NCBI RefSeq assembly: GCF_026586675.1
Contig: NZ_JAODIX010000027.1
Coordinates: forward strand, 1-64,000
Length of the DNA: 64,000 bases
Origin: Halorubrum yunnanense
Lineage (GTDB): Archaea > Halobacteriota > Halobacteria > Halobacteriales > Haloferacaceae
Direction: 5' to 3'
A program made the translations under genes and the position numbers. Shown here one piece after another: positions 1 to 9,000 of this stretch. A model generated the notes under the pieces. It was not told where the DNA came from, did no database searches, and worked only from the letters and a program-made list of their open reading frames with translations. Within the stretch, counting starts at the first letter, position 1, and each line of letters starts with the position of its first letter.

Positions 1-54
1 CAAGGCAACGAGGTGTTGAGTCCACGAGTACTAACAGACCGAAGCCACAATCAT
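1..54 (+). rRNA. 23S ribosomal RNA, 3' end (partial)
   Basis: The window opens inside the last tens of bases of a haloarchaeal 23S rRNA. The stretch with GAGTACTAACAGACCGAAGCC is the usual 3' end in this group, and the 5S gene and tRNA-Cys follow on the same strand as in haloarchaeal rrn operons. The exact mature end, placed near base 54, is estimated from family knowledge. Bases 55-207 are the 23S-5S spacer. Confidence 0.85.
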
Positions 55-207
55 ACGGCACTGACACCACACTCGGTTGAGTTCAGGCGGTAACTGGATC
101 GCACGTATACACGGTCGGCTGATCGAGAGATCAGAGCCACCGACACAGGCGTCTCTCGCCGCTCGTGAGAGCGGAGAGAGGTTCGGTTCGAGTCCGAGCG
201 TCGGCGT

Positions 208-330
208 GAAGGCGGCCAGAGCGGTGGGGAAACACCCGTACCCATTCCGAACACGGAAGTTAAGCCCACCAGCGTACCGGGAAGTACTGGAGTGAGCGAT
301 CCTCTGGGAACCGCGGTTCGCCGCCTGCCC
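208..330 (+). rRNA. rrf: 5S ribosomal RNA
   Basis: The sequence has the archaeal 5S pattern. GGCGGCC near the start pairs with CGCCGCC near the end, and the internal block CCCGTACCCATTCCGAACAC and the later GGGAAGTACTGGAGTG are both conserved. The length of about 122 nt and the place between 23S and tRNA-Cys fit. The ends are uncertain by a few bases. Confidence 0.93.
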
Positions 331-526
331 ATTCATACTTTCATCCTCGTAGCCCACTCATAGGAGCGATTGCTCCAGAATAACTCGGCCCACGTTCGTC
401 TCCGCCCGATTCGGCTCGGTTCAGTTCACTCCGAATCGACGGACCGTGTCGTCCACGAACCTGACAGTTTGCGAACACGCATGACGCCCGGAAGCGACGG
501 TTCCCACCAACCGGTGTGCGACCGCT

Positions 527-537
527 AGGCTTAAACG
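527..537 (+). promoter_or_regulatory. TATA-like promoter element of tRNA-Cys
   Basis: AGGCTTAAACG lies about 25-35 bases before the first base of tRNA-Cys, the normal haloarchaeal box A distance. The tRNA may therefore be transcribed on its own as well as from the rRNA operon. This is position and motif only. Confidence 0.5.
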
Positions 538-561
538 CTCGACTGCGGTACGTCTGATAGC

Positions 562-637
562 GCCAAGGTGGCAGAGTCTGGTCAGACGCAGCGGCCTGCA
601 GAGCCGCCCAACGCCGGTTCAAATCCGGCCCTTGGCT
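562..637 (+). tRNA. tRNA-Cys (anticodon GCA)
   Basis: The acceptor strands GCCAAGG and CCTTGGC pair, with U as discriminator base. The anticodon stem GCGGC/GCCGC holds the loop CTGCAGA, giving anticodon GCA. The T arm reads CCGGTTCAAATCCGG. Cys is the usual tRNA downstream of 5S in haloarchaeal rRNA operons. No CCA is encoded. Its last 17 bases recur imperfectly at 2539-2555. Confidence 0.97.
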
Positions 638-785
638 CTCACACGTTACCCTAAAGCCCAAGACGATATTATCTTGGCACGTCCCTCTTTTCCCATCGGA
701 ATATCAGGAATACGACAATCCTACTTGAGTGGGTTGTCCAGCCGGATTCGCTCGTGTTGTCGTATCTTGACTGAGAACGTCACCG

Positions 786-1586
786 TCATCGCCGCTCTTC
801 GAGAGCGTTGAGCGCACGTCGGAACTGCTCCTCGTTGATCCGCGGTTCGGACATCGCCTGTGCTTCGAGTGCGCCTGCGTATTGTTCGAATTCGCCGTCG
901 CTTGGGTCGGCCGCGAGCACGCAGTCGACGTACCCATCGAGCGCAGACTGCAAGGCCTTGGCGTAGTGATCGTATGCGGCGTCGATGCGGCCGTGGTTGT
1001 CGTCGATTCCCTCGAACAGCGCACGGTAGACGGTCACAGCCGCCCGGTAGCGCTCGCGCTCACGGTACTGCTCGGCTGATTCGAAGAAGTGAGAAAAGTC
1101 GATGGCTTCCGTGACGACTGGATAGTCCTCGGTGTGCTGGTCGAACAACTCCTCGATTCTCTCGCGGTACGCTTCGACCGACTTGTGGTCGTCGCCGAAC
1201 CGTGCGAGAAACTGCTCACGCAGGTCCGGGTTTTCGGCAAGTGCATCGCGCACGAACGCGCGTAGGTCGTCGGACGAGACATCTTCGATAACCCTTTCGA
1301 CGTGTTCGCTCTCGTCTTGGGGCGGATTAGCGACGACGTCCAGTAGCACCGCGACGACGTGCTTACACTCGCCCGCTCCTTGGTAAGGACACGTACACCG
1401 CGCATCGACGGTGTTTTCGCCCAGTTCGACGGTCACGTCGTACAGACTCGATCCCCGAACCGCAGCTGTAACCACGTCGCCAAACCGTTCGATTCGCTGA
1501 ATGCGTCCTTCATCCCGGTAGTTCCGTCCGCGCTCGAACACCGCGTCGGTACAGGTCTCCCGGATGTTCACGTTCTCGGGGTCCAT
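786..1586 (-). CDS. SWIM zinc-finger domain protein
   Basis: This is a 266-aa protein with a SWIM zinc finger near the N-terminus: C64-x-C66, then C74-x-H76 in CTCPYQGAGECKH. SWIM domains bind zinc and are thought to bind DNA or protein partners. The rest (about 100-266) is helical and acidic, with spaced Glu/Arg repeats that suggest a tetratricopeptide-like scaffold. No enzymatic motif is visible. The start is the ATG at 1586. It is the first leftward gene beyond the rRNA operon, and a toxin-antitoxin pair lies just upstream of it. The domain call is secure, but the cellular role is unknown. Confidence 0.88.
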   Translation of the reverse strand: MDPENVNIRETCTDAVFERGRNYRDEGRIQRIERFGDVVTAAVRGSSLYDVTVELGENTVDARCTCPYQGAGECKHVVAVLLDVVANPPQDESEHVERVIEDVSSDDLRAFVRDALAENPDLREQFLARFGDDHKSVEAYRERIEELFDQHTEDYPVVTEAIDFSHFFESAEQYRERERYRAAVTVYRALFEGIDDNHGRIDAAYDHYAKALQSALDGYVDCVLAADPSDGEFEQYAGALEAQAMSEPRINEEQFRRALNALEERR

Positions 1587-1629
1587 GGCTGTAGAACGCT
1601 TCTTTAACCCGTTTTACCAGTCTGCAGCC

Positions 1630-2136
1630 CTATTTGTCTAGTAGTTCGGTGACGCTCTCGACGGGGGCGTAGTAGCCGCGTTCGTCCCGCCAGACCTCCA
1701 GCCATTCGTCCGCAGTTTCGCTGTCGATACGCTCGCGTTTGATGCCGAGGACGAGGAGGCCTATCGATCCAGTGACTGGAACATCCAGTTCTGTCGAAAG
1801 ACGGCGTGCTGCGAGGTCATCAGTGGCGATCGTCCCGTCGCGTTCAACGGCTCCCCGCAACGCTTCCGTTTCTCCTGGATCAAGTCGCTCATGGAGGCTC
1901 ACCCTTCCTATTTCGGGTGGAACGTCACTGACTGCCAGTCCGTTGTCGAACGCCTCGACGGCGCTGGTCAGATACTCGTGACCGTGTTTGAATCCCCGTT
2001 CAATCTCGTCACGGACTGCGGGTACTACGATCGGAGCTTCGAGTAGGTGAACGAGAAATTCGACCGAGGTCGTGCTGGCGAAATTACTGATGACAGTTGC
2101 GTCGAGAAAAACCGGTTGCGGGTAGCCGTCCGGCAT
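1630..2136 (-). CDS. PIN-domain toxin (DUF3368/VapC-like)
   Basis: This 168-aa protein has PIN-like nuclease features: an N-terminal hydrophobic strand ending in an acidic residue (VFLDATVISN, Asp near 13), a mid-protein Glu in PGETEALR, and TDDLAARR followed by a Gly-rich GSIGLLVLG segment. That tail pattern is typical of DUF3368-type PIN proteins paired with UPF0175 antitoxins. Such toxins are metal-dependent RNases. The start codon directly abuts the stop of the antitoxin gene, so the two are probably co-transcribed and translationally coupled. RNase activity is inferred from family only. It could be a solitary PIN nuclease, but the partner gene argues against that. Confidence 0.85.
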   Translation of the reverse strand: MPDGYPQPVFLDATVISNFASTTSVEFLVHLLEAPIVVPAVRDEIERGFKHGHEYLTSAVEAFDNGLAVSDVPPEIGRVSLHERLDPGETEALRGAVERDGTIATDDLAARRLSTELDVPVTGSIGLLVLGIKRERIDSETADEWLEVWRDERGYYAPVESVTELLDK

Positions 2137-2358
2137 CTATTCGTCGAGGTCGAGTGCAACGTCGATCTCGCGCTGTAACTGGTCGTCAGTTCGTGGCCCG
2201 TAGAGCGACGTGAAGCCAGCGTCTTCCAGCACTTCTTCGAACTCCCACCGGGACAGTCCGGCCGCTTCGGCAGCACGTCCGAGCGAGAGGTCGCCGAGAA
2301 CGTACCGACCCACCGCGGTCGCAAGTTCGTCGGAGGACTCGCTACTGGAAGAGGCCAT
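2137..2358 (-). CDS. UPF0175 family antitoxin
   Basis: This 73-aa protein matches the UPF0175 pattern: a helical N-terminus, then YVLGDLSLGRAAEAAGLSRW, a short winged-helix-like motif shared with many antitoxins, then an acidic tail with LDLDE. UPF0175 proteins usually precede DUF3368 PIN toxins, as here, with no intergenic base. It should neutralise the toxin and bind the shared promoter. The AT-rich stretch just upstream (about 2359-2400) would hold that promoter. The start ATG is at 2358. Confidence 0.87.
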   Translation of the reverse strand: MASSSSESSDELATAVGRYVLGDLSLGRAAEAAGLSRWEFEEVLEDAGFTSLYGPRTDDQLQREIDVALDLDE

Positions 2359-2538
2359 CGTACGTAGTTATCGGATCCACGGACCTAATAATCTATCGTG
2401 GGACGGGGCACTCATCGACTCACCGGGTTGCCATCCACATAGCAATCTAGGACAAAAGTATTGATTCATCCGCTATCTGGGGCGATCTGACGATAATTCA
2501 CTTGATGTGATGGTTTATTATACTTAAAATACTGCCTT

Positions 2539-2555
2539 AATTCGGGCCCTTGGCT
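2539..2555 (+). repeat. Imperfect copy of the tRNA-Cys 3' end (candidate att site)
   Basis: AATTCGGGCCCTTGGCT matches 15 of 17 bases of the tRNA-Cys 3' end at 621-637, including the last 11 exactly, and has the same orientation. Direct repeats of a tRNA 3' end mark integration by tyrosine recombinases. No integrase gene lies between the two copies, so this would be a remnant or a chance match. Confidence 0.4.
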
Positions 2556-2562
2556 TTGTTTT

Positions 2563-2939
2563 GTTACGGAGAATTGAGGAGAAAGCCTCGCCGTTCACAG
2601 CGGGGATGAATCCGACAAACCCTCCACGAACCACGTTCGGCGTACCGAAAAGATGTTTTAAGTAACCTGAGACGTATTTGATGCCAACCGAGGCGGTCCA
2701 CCCGCCCCACTAATCGGACAATATCGGGATTCCCTCATTTCAAGCGGAAGACACCCTCTTCCGTGCCGAAATAGGGTGTAGGCAGTCAGAAGTACCTCCG
2801 AATCCCATGCCGGGATAGGAGTAACGGCTGGTTGGCACAGCCAGTAGCCGTCATCGAGGCGTCTACAAACCTTCAACATCCCAACCCAGCGGTGCGGTGC
2901 CGTGGGAATCTTCGCCCTTCAGGGCGGAGAGGATGTCAA
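2563..2939 (-). mobile_element. Non-autonomous IS200/IS605-like element, copy A
   Basis: This 377-bp segment is homologous over its whole length to 30554-30934 in the opposite orientation. Read leftward it begins GTTGACATCCTC, passes a small hairpin (2913-2926), and ends with GTCGGATTCATCCCCGC, a second imperfect hairpin and TTCTCCGTAAC. These ends resemble haloarchaeal IS200/IS605 (IS1341-type) elements. It contains no transposase or tnpB reading frame. The interior has conserved blocks such as TACTCCTATCCCGGCATGGG. It looks like a mobilised derivative needing a transposase in trans. Confidence 0.72.
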
Positions 2940-3370
2940 CACCGACGGACCTCACAGGGGCAGGTCCGAACTCGCGTTGAGCCCAATTAGAACGGTCCGG
3001 TCCTCCCCTCGTGCCTCGACGACGACCTTGGCTGGCTTCAGACGCCAGCGAGCGACAGCAACTCTACTTGCCCGCCTGTTCGACTGAACACCTGACGATA
3101 TCGCTCGTGACCTCGTCGAACACGACTGCGATCGGTCCGCTGTCGCGCTCGTCCGCGACCGGCCACCCGCGACGACGGGGAAAGCACTCCAACGACGGTC
3201 GGCGAGCTCGCGCGCCACGCCGCTGGCACCGCGCGGTCGGAGACGCCGTTCTCGGACCCGTCCGCGTCCGTCGTCTGCCGGTATCGTCGGGAGAGAGCAG
3301 TAGCGCGTTCCGGCCGTCCCGGTGGCTCGGCTTAGTAACCGTTATACACCGGGTGACCCATCCTGAAACC
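2940..3370. other. Gene-free stretch, possibly decayed coding DNA
   Basis: No credible gene is seen here. Reading frames on both strands are short or have Arg/Ser-rich compositions typical of shadows. The plus-strand phase near 3088-3260 reads like decayed coding sequence (acidic, ending in a stop-interrupted helix), but nothing can be recognised. The promoter of the gene starting at 3371 should lie near 3335-3350, where TTAGTAACCGTTATACACC contains a TATA-like TTATAC. Confidence 0.45.
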
Positions 3371-4228
3371 ATGCAACGACGCGCTGTGGCCGTGTACGTC
3401 GCGCTCTTCGTGCTGATCGCGGGCGGAGCGGGTGTTCTCACCGCGACAGCCGATAGCCCGGAGATCGGCTTCGAAAACCCCGACTACGTGGTCTCGGACG
3501 GTGAGACGGTCGATATCGAAGGCCAGGAGTACACCGTCCAGATCTCCGAAGTCGAGGAGAGCGGCGGTGGCGGTCACGGCGGCGGTGGCGGCGGGGCCTC
3601 GCTCGTGGCGACGATCGAGCGCGAGGTGACCGTCGAACAGTCCGAGGCCTGGGCGAACGAGTCGACGGTTCAGGTCGGCGAGCAGGAGTGGCGCGTGGAG
3701 ATCACGGGTGAGGACCCGAGCGAGTTCACGCTCGTCGAGGTGCCCGACCGGCAGGCGATCCTCGAAAGCGACTCGCAGGCCGACAACGAGACGGTCGAGC
3801 GTGACGACGGGGAGTACGTCGTCGTCACCGAGGACGGCGAGTCGACGCTCGTCCCGGTCGACGAGTACTTCCCGGCCCCCGAAGAGCAGTCGTACGCCAC
3901 GGGCGACTCCTTCGCGTACGGCGACCAGACTGTGACTGTCGACGAGATCACGGCGGGCCAGGCGGTGCTCGTCTGGGAGGCCACGGAGACGGAGTCGATC
4001 GAGGTCCAGGACGAGGGGATCGTCACGCTCGTCGAGACGGATCTGGTCGCGCACTTCGCGGACTCATCGACCCTCCACCTGTCGAGCGACATTGAGGCGT
4101 ACGAGGCCCAGGTCGCACAGATCGAGCAGTTCGAGCAGTACAACAGCGGATTGGCGCGCGTCTTGGTCCTCACGCTCCTCTCCTCGGTGCTCCTGCTCGG
4201 GGCGGCGTTCATCCCCTCGCGGTACTGA
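3371..4228 (+). CDS. Membrane-anchored extracellular protein, unknown function
   Basis: This 285-aa protein begins with a hydrophobic segment (residues about 6-26, VAVYVALFVLIAGGAGV) and ends with another (about 258-280), followed by a short PSRY tail. The part between is acidic and probably faces the outside. A Gly/His-rich loop with runs of glycine lies at about 62-77. The ATG at 3371 was chosen because it directly precedes the signal-like segment and has a TATA-like box about 25 nt upstream. In-frame sequence before it is Arg/Ser-rich and not protein-like. No known domain was recognised. It stands alone, with unrelated genes on both sides. Confidence 0.8.
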   Translation: MQRRAVAVYVALFVLIAGGAGVLTATADSPEIGFENPDYVVSDGETVDIEGQEYTVQISEVEESGGGGHGGGGGGASLVATIEREVTVEQSEAWANESTVQVGEQEWRVEITGEDPSEFTLVEVPDRQAILESDSQADNETVERDDGEYVVVTEDGESTLVPVDEYFPAPEEQSYATGDSFAYGDQTVTVDEITAGQAVLVWEATETESIEVQDEGIVTLVETDLVAHFADSSTLHLSSDIEAYEAQVAQIEQFEQYNSGLARVLVLTLLSSVLLLGAAFIPSRY

Positions 4229-4349
4229 ACGCCCCCTGCTCTGACTCGGACGCCTCTCGCTGCTCTCGTTCCCTTTCGATCGCCTCTCGTCACCCATAGA
4301 CCGAGACGGCGATCGACACGCTACCTGTGTCGCGCTCGTTGTACGAGAC

Positions 4350-4559
4350 ATGAGTTCGACCCGAGAGAAGGTGCGACAGCTCGCCTCGCACTGGGCCGCG
4401 ATGTTCCTGCTGATGATCGCTGCGCTGTCGCTCGTCGAGCGAGTCGCCGGCGCCCCCGGGCTCCTGCCCTCGCTGGGGCTGGTCGTCGCCGTCGCGACCG
4501 GCTACCCCTACGCCGTCCGGGCGCTCGGCGTCGCTCCACCGATCTGGCGGTGCTCGTGA
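4350..4559 (+). CDS. Small membrane protein, unknown
   Basis: This 69-aa protein has two predicted hydrophobic helices (about residues 14-32 and 38-58) and a basic N-terminus, a common layout for small haloarchaeal inner-membrane proteins. The reading frame has normal codon use, and the alternative frames over it are Arg/Ser-rich shadows. No motif suggests a role. It lies 121 bp after the previous gene and 151 bp before the VOC gene, all on the same strand. Similarity to known families cannot be judged by eye. Confidence 0.6.
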   Translation: MSSTREKVRQLASHWAAMFLLMIAALSLVERVAGAPGLLPSLGLVVAVATGYPYAVRALGVAPPIWRCS

Positions 4560-4678
4560 TCGCCTCGTGCGAGCCGATCGCGCGTCTCTCCGTGACACTC
4601 CCTTCCCCCGACGATCGCGTTCCAGACCGCTTTACGGCGATAACACCGATGTCAGTCGATCACCCGATGGTCACTTTC

Positions 4679-4688
4679 CTTTTTATAC
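4679..4688 (+). promoter_or_regulatory. TATA box of the VOC/hydrolase operon
   Basis: CTTTTTATAC lies about 25 nt before the ATG at 4711. This fits a leaderless transcript that starts at or next to the start codon, and it supports choosing 4711 over the in-frame upstream ATG. Confidence 0.6.
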
Positions 4689-4710
4689 GCACTCGTCTCG
4701 TAGGAACGGT

Positions 4711-5325
4711 ATGAGCGACGAAAGCGCGGCTCCGGTCACGACGGAGCTTCCGGACGCACCGATCCACACCAGCGGCACCGACCACATCACGGTCTGGGGG
4801 AGTAACGAGGCCGACACGATCGCCTTCTACCGCGACCTGCTCGGGATGCCGCTCGTTCTCCGGCAGCCGAACCTCGACGACCCCTCGCAGACCCACCTGT
4901 TCTTCGACACCGGCGACGGCCGCATCCTGACGTTCTTCGTGAGCGACGACCGCCCCTCGGCCCGCGGCCAGCGCGCCGGCACCGGCGCGGTCCACCACCT
5001 CTGTTTCAGCGTCGAGCCCGACGAGTACGAGGATATCATGGCGGCGCTCGAGGAGGCCGGCAAGGGGTACAACGTGTTCGACCGCGGCATCTTCCACTCG
5101 ATTTACACCCAGGACAACAACGGACTCGTCATCGAGCTCTCCGCCGACAAGTACGAGATCCCGGACGACCGCAAGGGGGAGGTGCTCGCGACGGCCCAGC
5201 GCCTCCGCGAGGAGGACGGCGCCGACTTCGCGCAGGACCGCCACATGAAGGGCGCCTTGGAGGAGCTCGGCCTCCCGGTGAAGGAGCACGACCTGCCCGA
5301 CGCGGACGCGGGCGTCGGCGTATGA
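4711..5325 (+). CDS. VOC superfamily protein (glyoxalase / extradiol dioxygenase-like)
   Basis: This 204-aa protein has one vicinal-oxygen-chelate module (about residues 20-145). Candidate metal ligands are His25 (TDHITVWG), His95/96 (VHHLCF) and Glu142 (LVIELSAD), the usual His-His-Glu set of extradiol dioxygenases and glyoxalases. A helical C-terminal extension follows. Its stop overlaps the start of an alpha/beta-hydrolase gene by four bases, so the two are coupled. Bacillus MhqO/MhqD (ring-cleaving dioxygenase plus hydrolase, quinone detoxification) form a similar couplet, but MhqO is larger, with two modules. The substrate here is unknown. The start was chosen from the TATA box spacing. 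Confidence 0.85.
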   Translation: MSDESAAPVTTELPDAPIHTSGTDHITVWGSNEADTIAFYRDLLGMPLVLRQPNLDDPSQTHLFFDTGDGRILTFFVSDDRPSARGQRAGTGAVHHLCFSVEPDEYEDIMAALEEAGKGYNVFDRGIFHSIYTQDNNGLVIELSADKYEIPDDRKGEVLATAQRLREEDGADFAQDRHMKGALEELGLPVKEHDLPDADAGVGV

Positions 5326-6059
5326 GCGGTCGGACGCCCCACGCGGGCGACGACCCTCACGCCGACGAGGGGCTAGTGAGAGCCGGGACGCGCCCCGCCG
5401 AAGCCGACGCCGCGATCGTCCTCGTTCACGGCCGCGGTGCGACCGCCCGAAGCATTGTCGACTTCGGCGAAGAGGTCGCTGGTGACGGGGACGTCGCGGT
5501 GTCGCCGTCGGCTTCGCCGCCGGCTGTCAGAGAGACCGCCGGTCTCTCGCTACTCGCCCCCCAGGCGGCGGCGAACACCTGGTACCCGAACTCCTTTCTC
5601 GCGCCCGTCGCGGACAACGAGCCCGGCCGGAGCTCCGGGCTCCGCGCAGTCCGCCGTGCGGTCGAGACGGCGACGACTGCGGGAGTCCCCACGGAGCGCG
5701 TCCTCGTCGCCGGCTTCTCGCAGAGCGCCTGCCTCGCGAGCGAGTTCGTCGCGCGAAATCCGGCCCGCTACGGCGGGCTCGCGGTCCTGAGCGGCGAGTC
5801 GGTCGAGGTCGACGACTACGTCTCCCACCCCGCGGCCGCCGTCGACGGAGACGCCGCCGAACCGCTCGCCGGGACCCCGGCGTTCCTCGGGTGTAGCGAC
5901 GTCGACCCCCACATCCCGGAGGAGCGCGTCCAAGAGACGACCGCGGTGCTGGAGGCGCTCGGCGCGGACGTCGACGAGCGGATCTATGAGGGGATGGGTC
6001 ACGGGATCAACAAGGACGAGACGGACGCGGTGGCCGCGCTGGTCGCGTCGCTGTCGTAG
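5322..6059 (+). CDS. Alpha/beta hydrolase (phospholipase/carboxylesterase family)
   Basis: This 245-aa protein belongs to the LPL-2/dienelactone-hydrolase group. It has an oxyanion region (VLVHGRGA, residues 34-41), a nucleophile elbow GFSQSA (Ser133), an acid near Asp195 (CSDVDPHIP) and a catalytic His227 (GMGHGI), so the full triad is present in order. It should hydrolyse a small ester. The ATG overlaps the upstream VOC stop (ATGA), implying translational coupling and a shared pathway, possibly downstream cleavage of a ring-opened or lactone product. MhqD in Bacillus is the closest conceptual match. The actual substrate cannot be read from the sequence. Confidence 0.87.
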   Translation: MSGRTPHAGDDPHADEGLVRAGTRPAEADAAIVLVHGRGATARSIVDFGEEVAGDGDVAVSPSASPPAVRETAGLSLLAPQAAANTWYPNSFLAPVADNEPGRSSGLRAVRRAVETATTAGVPTERVLVAGFSQSACLASEFVARNPARYGGLAVLSGESVEVDDYVSHPAAAVDGDAAEPLAGTPAFLGCSDVDPHIPEERVQETTAVLEALGADVDERIYEGMGHGINKDETDAVAALVASLS

Positions 6060-6091
6060 AGGCGCCGCGACCGGGCCGGCGTGTCACTCTC

Positions 6092-9000
6092 TCACGCCAG
6101 CCAGTCGTCGGGCTTGGTGTCGTAGTCGACCTCGTCGGCCTCGATCCGCTCGCGGATCTCCGGGTCGAGGTCGTGTTCGGTCACCTCGCCGCCGTCGTAC
6201 TGGAACCGCACGCCGACCTCCTCGCCCTCCGGCTCCGCCCCGCGACGCTTCGCGCGACGGATCGCCTCGTCGGAGTACTCGACCCGGATCGTCGCGAGGT
6301 TCACGGGGCGGCCCCACAGCTCGAACACGCGTTTGAGCGTCTCCTTCGCCGACGCCTCGTCGATCGCGACTCCGTTGAACCGGTGGCCGAGCAGGAGCTC
6401 GCCGCGGTTCCGGAAGTTGCCGTCGAGCACGACGACCGTCGGCTTCCCGAAGTTCGTGAACTGCAGGAGGAGCTTCCGTCTGACGTCGTCGGCGTCGACG
6501 CTGGCGACCCGGTGCTCCTCGGCCGTCCGGCTGTACTCGTAGGTGAAGTAGTTCCCCTCGCGGACGAACTCGTCGGTGAGGAACGCGTCGATGAACGTGA
6601 CGTCGTTGTGGCTCTCGCGCACCTCTCGCATCCGGTCCCAGCCGGCCGTCCGGTCGACGTCGGCGAGCGCCTCGTCGACGCTCCCGTACCGGTCGACGTC
6701 GAACATGTACCGGGCGCGCTCCGCCAGCGTCTCCCGCGAGACGTTGCGCAGCGCCCCGCGGTGTTCCGGCCGCGAGAGGACGTAGTGGCGCTCCGCGAGC
6801 CCCTCGCGGGTGAGGAGCTTCCAGGGGTAGCGTTCGATGTCGGGGCCGTCGTCGGGGCCGGCCTCGTCGTCGGTCCGCGCCGACAGCGCCCGGTCGACGG
6901 CTTCGGCGTCGACCCGCGGGTCGCCGTCGGCGGCGAGGTCGGCCAGCTCGTCGAGCGTCGCCGGGCCCGCCCCGGCGATCGCGGGGTGGGGCTCCAGCGC
7001 TTCGGCGACCTCGTCGAGGTCGATCCGCGAGTGGAAGTTGTCGGCGGTCACTCCCTCCACGCGCAGCAGCCGGTCGATCACGTCGCGGCGGGCGGCCCGC
7101 AGCTCCACGTGGGTCCACAGCTCGAAGCCGAGCTTATACGGGTTGAGCCCGGGCGAGCCGAGCACCCGCGCCATGTGGTCGGCGTACGTGAGGAACTCGT
7201 CGGGGCCGGCGAACCCCTCGCCGCCCATCATGGTAGACTCCCAGTACGAGTTGTGGTTGATGAATCCCGCACCCGCGTATCGGTGAGTTTCCTCCACGGA
7301 GATGTCGTACACGTCTCCGGTTCCCTCTTCGACGCTTACGACCTCGTCAGTCCATTCCTCGGCTTCGAACCACGCGAGCTCGTCGAGATACTTCTCGAGT
7401 GCTTCGTCCTTGGAGGAGTAGCCGAACCCGATCTCCGTATGGAACCGATCAACGGACTTGCCGGTCAGATGAACGTGGAAACAGCCGTCGGACTGCTTTC
7501 GACGGCGTGAGAGGATCCCGAAGTTCGTCAACAGTAGCTGGACGACCTTCGAGACAGACTCGCTCTTGCTGCTGAGGATTGCCCCTCGGTCCCCGGCGTA
7601 TCCGTCAGCATCGAACAACCCTCTAAGGAATTCGCTCACGACCGGTTTCGGCGATCGAAGGATTGGCTTCGGGACGACTTTGTCGGCGGCACCCGTTCGC
7701 AGATCGAACCACTCCGTGAGCAGCCGAACCAGATTCGCGGAGTAGATGTACGTCCGCCATCGCGACCCGTCTTCGGAGACGGTCGGAGAGACGCCGAACA
7801 GTTCGTCAGCCAATCCGGCGAACTCCTCCGCTTTGGCCTTCGAGCCGGACGTAAACCCGACCTGCTCGGACGCTTCCGAGACGTGTCCGTCTCCGACCAG
7901 TAACCCGAGGAACCGTCCGAGTTTCTCGGACACCTGATCGGGAACGGCGATGATGTCGCTCTTCGCGACGCTCTGATTCTCCCCATCGTACGACGTCAGT
8001 GCTCTCTCGATGGTCTCGGATTTTTCCGCACGGCCCGTCTTACGATAGCGCATAACGGTCCAGATCGAGACGCCCGCCTCGTCGGCCACGTCGTTGAGCG
8101 TGGTGTGTTCCGGATGCTGCCAATCGATACCGACGTAACTCGTCGGCCAGAGACCGTCACCTCCTGATATCTCGATCTCGTCGCCTTTCGAGATATCTCG
8201 TAGCTCGACCCAGGAACCGTCTGGTTTCCGGATCCGGTGGTTGTCGGAGCCGCGTAGTTCGAAGCCCCGTCGGGTCTCGATCGAAACGGTGTCATGATCC
8301 GAAATGACGTTTGAATCGTAGGCGGCTCGCACCCCGTCACCGTCCGATACGGCGGGGAGATCATCGACGACCTCGCGCATCGGCAGGAGTCCCCCTTCGG
8401 TGAAGACGGGGGTTTCGGGCGCGACACAGGCCCACCCCTCGTTCATCACCTTCGTCTGCTTCTGGCCCGCGAAGTAGTACGCCTCCTCCCGGATCGCGTC
8501 GACGACGGTCGTCTCCCACGGCTCGCGGTCGACCGCCTTCCCGCTCTCGGAGTCGTACCGCTTCCCGTGGTCGCGCAGGAACGCGAGCACGTCCGGGCGC
8601 GGCTCCTCCGGCTCGACCCCCTCGCCCCGCGCTTCGAGCCACTCGTCGTCGAACACGTCCCGGCGCACCTCCTCGGAGAGGTCGAGGTCGGCGACCCGCT
8701 CTTCGATCGCCGCCAGCGGGTCCTCGTCGGCGTCGTTCACGTCCTCGGCGACGCCGGGCTCTTCGACCGACCGAGCGGCGTCGACCGGGCTGTGCTGGTC
8801 GATCGTGTCCTCTAACGCCGTCACGGCGTCGATCAGGCGCTCGACCTCGTCGCGGTCGACGTCTGCCCGGTCGGCGATCGCCGCGATTCTGTCGGCGTTG
8901 CGCTCCAGCCGCGCCGCGGCGTTCGGCCCGCCCTCGCCGCGGTCGGCGTACAGCCCGAACCAGCCGTTGTTCGCGAAGAAGTCGGCGTGCGCCTCAACGT

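Noticed and set aside
2940-3370. Start of the 3371 membrane protein at an in-frame ATG-like codon at 3011
   Set aside because: The 120 extra residues are Arg/Ser-rich and unlike a protein. The signal-like segment and TATA spacing point to 3371.
6173-7510. 445-codon plus-strand frame opposite SpoVR and part of the intein
   Set aside because: It is antisense to strongly conserved SpoVR and intein motifs, and its composition is that of a shadow.
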